From: Halovenus halobia
GTDB lineage: Archaea; Halobacteriota; Halobacteria; Halobacteriales; Haloarculaceae
NCBI RefSeq assembly: GCF_051414135.1
Contig: NZ_JBLKOA010000001.1
Span: 434,001 to 498,000 of the forward strand
DNA length: 64,000 nt
Direction of reading: 5' to 3'
Position 1 is the first letter of the stretch. The number at the start of each line of letters is the position of its first letter. The translations under genes and the position numbers were made by a program. The notes beneath the pieces are model-generated. The model saw nothing but the letters and a program-made list of their open reading frames with translations, was not told where the DNA came from and did no database searches. Shown here piece by piece: positions 58,783-64,000 of the stretch.

Positions 58783-59595
58783 ATGGTACTTTTGACAACT
58801 GGCGGACCGAGCGCACGTGGCGAGCGGCTCCGACGCCGATTGCGTGATGGGCTTATCCGCGGGGTTATACTCACTGTCCCGTTGGCGCTGACGCTCATTA
58901 TCCTCGGGTTTATCGCGAATTTCATCTTCAGCAGACTCAATCCGTTCGTGAGCGTTGCTGAACAGCTGTTCGGAATACCAAACATTCCGACGTGGGTGGT
59001 CGAGATCGTTGTGCTGATCTCTCTAATTTTGCTTATCCTGTTTATCGGCCTCATTTCGATAGAGTGGAAGAGTTTCGACCGGGTCGAGAACGCCTTTGAT
59101 GACCTAATGACGAGTATCCCCGGTGTTGGTCCAATCTATTCGAGTTTCAACGAGATGAGCGAACTCCTGCTGGACAGTCAGAGCCAGAGCTTCAAGGACG
59201 TGAAATTCGTTGAATACCCAACCGATGAATCCTATGCACTTGCGTTCGTGACGGCCGACACGCCCGAGTACATCGAAGACGCTGCCGGCCACGAAGATAT
59301 GGTCACGTTGTTCATGCCGATGGCACCGAACCCGGTTATGGGCGGGTTCGTCATCAGCGTCAACCGCGACCGCGTCGTTGACGTAGACATGTCCGTCCAA
59401 CAGGGGATTCAGGCCATCGTCACCAGCGGTGTCGGTCTCGGAACCAAATCGAAGGTTCCAGAGGAAGGCAACTCGCTGTCAGACTTCCAGGTCCAGCAGG
59501 ACCCACATCCCCCGGTAGTCAACGCCGCCGAGCAAATCAACAAAGGAACCGACCCGAAGGACCCCGAAGATTCACACGACCAAGACCAAGTGTAG
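58783..59595 (+). CDS. DUF502-type membrane protein
   Basis: 270 residues. Two helices in the first third (VILTVPLALTLIILGFIANF and VVEIVVLISLILLILFIG) are followed by SIPGVGPIYSSFNEMSELL and GHEDMVTLFMPMAPNPVMGG, the signature of DUF502 proteins; MAPNP with a following small barrel is typical. An acidic C-terminal tail ends DSHDQDQV. Plant COV proteins belong to this family; archaeal function is unknown. The ATG at 58783 is chosen where the family homology begins. Confidence 0.82.
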   Translation: MVLLTTGGPSARGERLRRRLRDGLIRGVILTVPLALTLIILGFIANFIFSRLNPFVSVAEQLFGIPNIPTWVVEIVVLISLILLILFIGLISIEWKSFDRVENAFDDLMTSIPGVGPIYSSFNEMSELLLDSQSQSFKDVKFVEYPTDESYALAFVTADTPEYIEDAAGHEDMVTLFMPMAPNPVMGGFVISVNRDRVVDVDMSVQQGIQAIVTSGVGLGTKSKVPEEGNSLSDFQVQQDPHPPVVNAAEQINKGTDPKDPEDSHDQDQV

Positions 59596-59757
59596 CTACT
59601 GCTCAGGCGTGACCTTCTCGTTGCATCGCGGACAGTAAAACGAGCCGTCCTCTTCCTGTGCCGCTGTCTGGTCGATTGAATCGTCGTACTGTCCTGCTGG
59701 CCGGCCGCGTTCGTCCGTACTGCCGTGAAGATAGCCACACTGTGGACAGGTGAGCAT
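59596..59757 (-). CDS. 53-residue zinc-ribbon protein
   Basis: The minus strand reads MLTCPQCGYLHGSTDERG, a polar middle, then SFYCPRCNEKVTPEQ. CPQC and CPRC form a four-cysteine zinc ribbon. The gene ends on the base next to the DUF502 stop codon, tail to tail. Such ribbon micro-proteins are common in haloarchaea; the role is unknown. Confidence 0.75.
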   Translation of the reverse strand: MLTCPQCGYLHGSTDERGRPAGQYDDSIDQTAAQEEDGSFYCPRCNEKVTPEQ

Positions 59758-59834
59758 ACGTCGTTGTTAGACGCCACTCACTTGACTGCAGTGGGCTGTA
59801 TTTATCCCCACAACCACCAGACATTGAGCCTCGG

Positions 59835-60578
59835 TCAGGGTCGTTTGTTTGACTCGTCAAGATGTTCGAGCGCCCCCGCGACACTCCTGGCGATCTTTCG
59901 CTGTCCGCGCCGGAGATTTTTCGACACACCCGGTTTGGAAATGTCGAACTCGGCAGCGAGGTCACTCAGGGTCATCTCCCGCGGCGACTGGAAGTATCCC
60001 GACTCGAAGGCAGTCGTGATCGTCTTGCGTTCGGTCGCTGTCAGTTGCTGACTCCCCCGGAGCAACTCGATTGCGGCGTCACGCTTTTCGATCAGTTCTT
60101 GCATATCTGCGAGTGCGGTCTGTTTCCGGGAAATGATTGAAAACTCGTTGTTGCGCTCGAGGTCAGCCAACGTGTCGTTGGCCGAATTTGTCGAGTCGAA
60201 GCCGACGTGCCACGTCTCGGACCCCCCCTCGATATGGAACGGCCCAGTCACGTAGCCGTCGTTCGCCCGAATCGTCTGCATCGCGTCGGTCTCATCGATC
60301 GTTGTTCGAATATGTGCTGTCTCACCCATTCGCTTGCGCAGGGTGCAACTGTACATGTTCCGGTGGTCCTGCAGGGCCTGTAATGCGTTATCGAGGGCTT
60401 TGCGGCTCTGTCCCTCGACGACCATCCGCGTTTCGAGTTCCCGGTCCCCACCGTCGAAATTCCACTGGAACGACGAAAACGACACGTCGTGGTCTGCTGT
60501 CGTGTCGATGAATGGGCAATCCTGCTGCTCCATCTCCATCGAGATATCTATCACTGTAGTTCCCCCCGAGAAAACCAT
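59835..60578 (-). CDS. Bat-type helix-turn-helix (HTH_10) regulator
   Basis: 247 residues. The N-terminal 170 residues contain a beta-rich region (GSETWHVGFDSTNSANDTLADL) without PAS/GAF features. A coiled-coil then leads into LTATERKTITTAFESGYFQSP, quoted as TATERKTITTAFESGYFQSP, and MTLSDLAAEFDISKPGVSKNLRRG. The start at 60578 is supported by a TATA box. It lies 1.7 kb from bop; control of bop is possible but not shown. Confidence 0.86.
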   Translation of the reverse strand: MVFSGGTTVIDISMEMEQQDCPFIDTTADHDVSFSSFQWNFDGGDRELETRMVVEGQSRKALDNALQALQDHRNMYSCTLRKRMGETAHIRTTIDETDAMQTIRANDGYVTGPFHIEGGSETWHVGFDSTNSANDTLADLERNNEFSIISRKQTALADMQELIEKRDAAIELLRGSQQLTATERKTITTAFESGYFQSPREMTLSDLAAEFDISKPGVSKNLRRGQRKIARSVAGALEHLDESNKRP

Positions 60579-60590
60579 TGTTAGTACTCG

Positions 60591-60599
60591 TGATAAATC
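60591..60599 (-). promoter_or_regulatory. TATA box of 60.6-kb Bat-type regulator
   Basis: Minus-strand gatttatca lies 13-21 bases before the ATG, slightly close but the best candidate. Confidence 0.4.
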
Positions 60600-60652
60600 C
60601 TAGCATTGCCTTCCGGTTCTTGATGAAACGTCAGGGCAGCGGCCCGGGAGGT

Positions 60653-60660
60653 GGATTTTA
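60653..60660 (+). promoter_or_regulatory. TATA box of alpha/beta hydrolase gene
   Basis: ggatttta lies 25-32 bases before the ATG at 60685, supporting that start. Confidence 0.5.
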
Positions 60661-60684
60661 GTGCATCCCCTGACAGTGGCTCGT

Positions 60685-61545
60685 ATGCCGACTGTCCAGC
60701 ACGACGGGCTCAGGTTGTACTACGAGTATGACGACGCCGAGTCTACACCACCGATTGTCTTCATCCAGGGGCTTGGCGTCGGTCGGTGGTCCTGGCACTG
60801 GCAACGTGACGCTTTCAGCGACACGTATGGCGTCCTCCTGCCGGATAACCGCGGCACGGGACACTCTGAGGCGGGACTCCCGCCCCTGGTTCCACGATTG
60901 CCACGGGCGCTTCGGCTCCTGTTGTTCACAAAACTCGCGGGGTATTCGACCGAGGGACTTGCCGCCGACATCGAAGCAATACTCGCGAATGCTGGCGTCG
61001 AGCGTGCGCATATCGTCGGTGCAAGCCTTGGTGGAATGATTGCCCAGCAATATGCTCTCGATTACGACCGAGCCGTCTCGCTGTCGCTGTTTTGTACGAC
61101 CCACGGCGGCGAAGAGGCAGTGCCTATCCCTGACGATACGCTCGAACAGATGTTCGATGTTCCCGAGGGCGCAGACCAGCGCGAGACGATCCGTCACCGG
61201 ATGGGACCAGCGATTAGCGACGAATTCGAGTCGAACAATCCCGATGTGATGGACCAGATTATCGACTGGCGACTCGAACAGGACGCTGGCGAGGTGGCCC
61301 GTGAGTCACAGGGTGCGGCCGGAGTGAACTTCGACGCCAGCGACCGCGTTGGGGACATCGACGTACCGACGCTCATCTTGCACGGCACCGACGACAGGGT
61401 ACTTCCCGTCAAGAATGGCGACCTGCTGGCTGAGAACATTTCTCACTCTCAGTACGAGCGAATCGAGAGTGGCTCTCACCTGTTCATGGTCGAAGACAGC
61501 GAGGAAGTAAACGGTTACCTGCGGGAGTTTTTGGCCGACGCTTAG
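60685..61545 (+). CDS. Alpha/beta hydrolase
   Basis: 286 residues with the catalytic triad visible: nucleophile elbow VGASLGGMIAQQ (Ser), LHGTDDRVLP (Asp) and ESGSHLFMVE (His). The oxyanion region is FIQGLGVGRWSW. Resembles 3-oxoadipate enol-lactonase or lipase-like members; the substrate is unknown. Leaderless start at 60685 follows a TATA box. It converges with livM, the stop codons overlapping by four bases. Confidence 0.87.
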   Translation: MPTVQHDGLRLYYEYDDAESTPPIVFIQGLGVGRWSWHWQRDAFSDTYGVLLPDNRGTGHSEAGLPPLVPRLPRALRLLLFTKLAGYSTEGLAADIEAILANAGVERAHIVGASLGGMIAQQYALDYDRAVSLSLFCTTHGGEEAVPIPDDTLEQMFDVPEGADQRETIRHRMGPAISDEFESNNPDVMDQIIDWRLEQDAGEVARESQGAAGVNFDASDRVGDIDVPTLILHGTDDRVLPVKNGDLLAENISHSQYERIESGSHLFMVEDSEEVNGYLREFLADA

Positions 61546-62903
61546 TCCGAGTCGCTCTCCGGGTCAGCGTCGGTGTCAGTTGGATTCGGATCGACACCAG
61601 CCTCCGACTCGCTCTCTGTTCGGAATTTCTCGATTCGGGTCGTTGCCCACCTACCCACGCTGTCGGCACCGAGGCGGGCCCGGAGCGTCCCGAGCATCCC
61701 AATCGGGACGAACAACACGAACACGACGAAGATAATCCCGGTGTAGAACTCTCCGTGACCGGTCATGAAGGCGTTCATTCCTTCGTCGACGGTGACGCCG
61801 CTGACTGAGGCGTTCAGCACTGACCCCGGCAAAATCTCCTGCAACCACGGCTGGAGACCGCCGCCGCTGGCTCTGCGGGCGAGGAACTCCTCGACGCCTT
61901 CGAGGAAGATGTAGCCAAATAGCGGGCCAGCCAGCGTCCCGAGTCCGCCGATAATTGTCGCAACCAGCGCGAAGCCAGTCACGAGGAAAAACAGTGTCGT
62001 GTCGGGTGAGGCAGTCCCATTGATCACGATGAGTAACGCGCCGCCGATTGCGCCGAAGAAGGCGCTAATCATGAACGCGCCGATCTTGTAGTAGAAGACG
62101 TTGTATCCGATTGCCTTCGCTCGCTGCTCGTTTTCTCTGATGGCAATCATCACTCGGCCGAACGGCGAGTGGATGATCCGCTGCATCAGGAAATAGCAGA
62201 TGAGGACGATGACGCCCATCGCGAGGTAAGTGACGATGACCGGGTCGCCGAAGTCGATACCGAGGAACGTCGTCTCGCCGAATGCTGGGTGGACCGTAGC
62301 ATTCAGCGGGTCGATAAACGGAATCCCAACCACCGGCTCGAACAGCTCTACGTCCGGGGGAGAGCCGGCCGCGGTGCCCGTCGCGGGGTCGGAGTCGTCC
62401 ACCGTCAGGTAATCCCAGTGCTGGGAGATGACGTACATTATCTCGGCGATGCCGAGGGTAATCATCGCGAAGTAGACACCGCTCAGCCGGAAGGCAAGCA
62501 GTCCGACGACCAGCGCGAACAGCGCGGCAGCGAGCCCACCCATCAGCATGAGTATCATAAACGGCAATTCTGCTGGGAGTAACGGTATCTGGCCGTTGTA
62601 TCCGAGCACGACGAAGTACGCGCCGATGCCGAAGAAGGCGGCGTGCCCGAAGGAGAGATACCCCGTGTAGCCGCTGATGAAGTCGAACGACATCGCGAAC
62701 AGCCCGAGTGCGAGTATGGTCAACATTGTCCGCGGTTCAGGCAGGACCATCTCCGCGGTCAGCGCGAACAGGTCGACGAGGATGTCGTACACAAACGGGT
62801 AAGCGACGAACAACAGCACCACGGCGATGTGCACCGTATGGTCCTGCAGGTACTGTGCGGGCCAACTGTTCGCCATATCGACATCTGTGGTTTCGGTACT
62901 CAT
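61542..62903 (-). CDS. livM: Branched-chain amino-acid ABC transporter permease LivM
   Basis: 453 residues, about ten helices. GYTGYLSFGHAAFFGIGAY is the LivM signature start. The cytoplasmic coupling segment reads RIIHSPFGRVMIAIRENEQRAKAIGY (quoted: SPFGRVMIAIRENEQ). GLGTLAGPLFGYIFLEGVEE is the second hallmark. A 70-residue insertion between helices 4 and 5 and an acidic C-terminal tail are halophile features. Its ATG overlaps the livH stop (ATGA). Confidence 0.93.
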   Translation of the reverse strand: MSTETTDVDMANSWPAQYLQDHTVHIAVVLLFVAYPFVYDILVDLFALTAEMVLPEPRTMLTILALGLFAMSFDFISGYTGYLSFGHAAFFGIGAYFVVLGYNGQIPLLPAELPFMILMLMGGLAAALFALVVGLLAFRLSGVYFAMITLGIAEIMYVISQHWDYLTVDDSDPATGTAAGSPPDVELFEPVVGIPFIDPLNATVHPAFGETTFLGIDFGDPVIVTYLAMGVIVLICYFLMQRIIHSPFGRVMIAIRENEQRAKAIGYNVFYYKIGAFMISAFFGAIGGALLIVINGTASPDTTLFFLVTGFALVATIIGGLGTLAGPLFGYIFLEGVEEFLARRASGGGLQPWLQEILPGSVLNASVSGVTVDEGMNAFMTGHGEFYTGIIFVVFVLFVPIGMLGTLRARLGADSVGRWATTRIEKFRTESESEAGVDPNPTDTDADPESDSD

Positions 62904-63916
62904 CCGTGATCACCCATCCCTTCGACACCGAACAGTCCACGTGGCCGCAGGATGAGCGTGACCACGAGGATGGTGAATATCATCAGCTCGTCGATACCCG
63001 TAAACTGGATGACTCCGGTGGTGAACGCCCACGTTCCCAAGGCGTCAATCATTCCCACCACCAGCGAGGCGACGATGGTCCCTTTGAACGACCCGAGGCC
63101 ACCGACGATGACGATGACGAACGCAGGCAACAACACGTCCAGTGCCAGCGGGACACTCACGCCCCACAGCGGGTCCCACATCAGGATGACGCCGGCAGCG
63201 CCGGCGATACCCGAGCCGATGGCGAAGACGACGGTAAACGTTCGCTGGACGTTGATTCCGAGAGCCTTCGCCATCTCTTCGTCCTCGACGCCAGCCCGGA
63301 CGAACAGTCCGTATCGAGTCTTGTTCAGGAACGCCCAGATACCGACAGCGGTGAGCGCGCCCAGCAGAATCTCGAACAACTGAAGATTCGTGAACTGGAT
63401 AAAGAACAGCTCGGCGTCACCCAGTTCCGACGGCAGTGTCTGGCGGCGTGGACTCGCCCAGTCGAAGTTCCACTGGCCGTTGTTGATATTCCGGAACTCG
63501 ACGATCATCCGCATGAACTGCTCCAGGGTAATCGCAATCCCGAACGTGAGCAGAATCTGGTATATCGGTGGGTACTCGTAGAGTCGCCGGACGAGTGTTA
63601 CCTCGAGTATCGTTCCGAGGCCGGCCAGCAGGCCGAAGACGAGTGCCAGCACGACGATGAAGACGAACATCACCGTCCCAAAGCCCATCCCGGCGGTCAC
63701 GAGGGCAAGCATTAGTCCGGCGGCGATGTACGCGCCGTACATCGTGAACGCGCCGTGGGCGAAGTTGATGACGTCCATCAGCCCAAAGATGAGCGTCAGC
63801 CCGCTCGCAATCATCAGGTAGAGGCTGGCTTTTGCCAGTCCCTCGACGATGACGCTGCTGAAGTCGCCGGGCGATGTGAGCAGGTCGATTGCACCGAGTG
63901 CGAGGTGGTCTATCAT
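62900..63916 (-). CDS. livH: Branched-chain amino-acid ABC transporter permease LivH
   Basis: 338 residues with eight helices. GLTLIFGLMDVINFAHGAFTMYGAY is the LivH signature (quoted: LMDVINFAHGAFTMYG). RAGVEDEEMAKALGINVQ is the coupling helix with the nucleotide-binding subunit. FVIVIVGGLGSFKGTIVASL follows. Pairs with LivM to form the membrane channel. Its ATG overlaps the stop of the upstream ATPase gene. Confidence 0.93.
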   Translation of the reverse strand: MIDHLALGAIDLLTSPGDFSSVIVEGLAKASLYLMIASGLTLIFGLMDVINFAHGAFTMYGAYIAAGLMLALVTAGMGFGTVMFVFIVVLALVFGLLAGLGTILEVTLVRRLYEYPPIYQILLTFGIAITLEQFMRMIVEFRNINNGQWNFDWASPRRQTLPSELGDAELFFIQFTNLQLFEILLGALTAVGIWAFLNKTRYGLFVRAGVEDEEMAKALGINVQRTFTVVFAIGSGIAGAAGVILMWDPLWGVSVPLALDVLLPAFVIVIVGGLGSFKGTIVASLVVGMIDALGTWAFTTGVIQFTGIDELMIFTILVVTLILRPRGLFGVEGMGDHG

Positions 63917-64000
63917 GCTGAGAGATACCTCCTGAGTCGCTCGTCTTCTGTGGACACGTTGTCCGTCTCGCCTTCGTCGATAATCTGGCCGTGGTCCATC
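63913..64000 (-). CDS. livF: ABC transporter ATP-binding protein LivF (partial, C-terminus)
   Basis: Only the last 28 codons are in the window: MDHGQIIDEGETDNVSTEDE, then RLRRYLSA and TGA. The H-loop-proximal MDHGQII-EG and a short C-terminal helix ending in RRYL are typical of Liv ATPases. Position directly before livH and the ATGA overlap support LivF over LivG; the distinction is likely but not certain. Confidence 0.75.
   Translation of the reverse strand, partial: MDHGQIIDEGETDNVSTEDERLRRYLSA

Noticed and set aside
62708..63715. 335-codon plus-strand frame opposite livM/livH
   Set aside because: The translation is a low-complexity His/Gln/Asp/Arg string caused by antisense reading of membrane-protein codons; the minus strand holds clear Liv permeases.
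1..64000. CRISPR array, rRNA genes, replication origin or riboswitch
   Set aside because: No regularly spaced repeats, no rRNA-like sequence, no Orc1/Cdc6 gene and no recognisable riboswitch core were seen.

Overview
The window is chromosomal DNA of a halophilic archaeon (class Halobacteria). The proteins are strongly acidic. Lipoproteins carry Tat signals ending in a lipobox. Many starts are leaderless, with a TATA-like box about 25-30 bases upstream. Lineage markers include archaellin, CheF, TFS, an LSM protein next to L37e, four Bat-type (HTH_10) regulators and a bacteriorhodopsin. I could not fix the genus.

Layout: 0-13 kb is mostly core genes: a molybdate/tungstate-type ABC transporter, TFS, TrmI-NAC, an acyl-CoA dehydrogenase, pyrBI with a HerA-like ATPase, a geranylgeranyl-reductase-type flavoprotein and a phosphotransferase. 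13.5-25.2 kb is a motility and taxis block: a Tat lipoprotein, an archaellin, a winged-helix/three-helix membrane protein pair, KaiC-like ATPase plus CheW, and the divergent operon cheB-cheA-cheR-HEAT-cheF facing a second cheF. 25.3-31.3 kb holds rps6e, lsm-rpl37e-purF, a histidine kinase, MBF1 and a broken APC permease. 31.4-37.8 kb holds sdhCDBA and housekeeping genes. At 37.8 kb a tRNA-Val(CAC) has its 3' end duplicated 121 bp downstream, the mark of an integration site, followed by an AT-richer stretch with a start-less open frame and a methyltransferase.

About 41-52 kb is an accessory redox/sulfur/stress region: SRPBCC, DsrE-like, TusA-like, CopD-like, two Bat-type regulators, a DtxR-type regulator, an aldehyde dehydrogenase plus acetolactate-synthase-like pair, and an RIC (ScdA/YtfE) protein. 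The main result of the hunt is here. A short inverted repeat, CGAA-N4-TTCG, sits upstream of most of these transcription units, and at six promoters it ends 36-38 bases before the start codon. Similar copies lie before the aldehyde dehydrogenase (gap 40), the cupin at 56.7 kb (39), the copD-tusA pair (41) and RIC (52). I read this as a local regulon, probably run by one or both Bat-type regulators, whose own promoters carry the site. A second perfect palindrome, resembling a DtxR-family operator, covers the TATA region of one of them.

52.9-64 kb holds a duplicated-domain CMD protein, relics of a TnpB transposase and a redoxin gene, a second winged-helix/three-helix pair, a multicopper oxidase, the cupin, a proton-pump bacteriorhodopsin, a DUF502-type membrane protein, a 53-aa zinc ribbon, a fourth Bat-type regulator, an alpha/beta hydrolase and the start of a branched-chain amino-acid (Liv) ABC transporter. 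All functions are read by eye from sequence; no searches were run.
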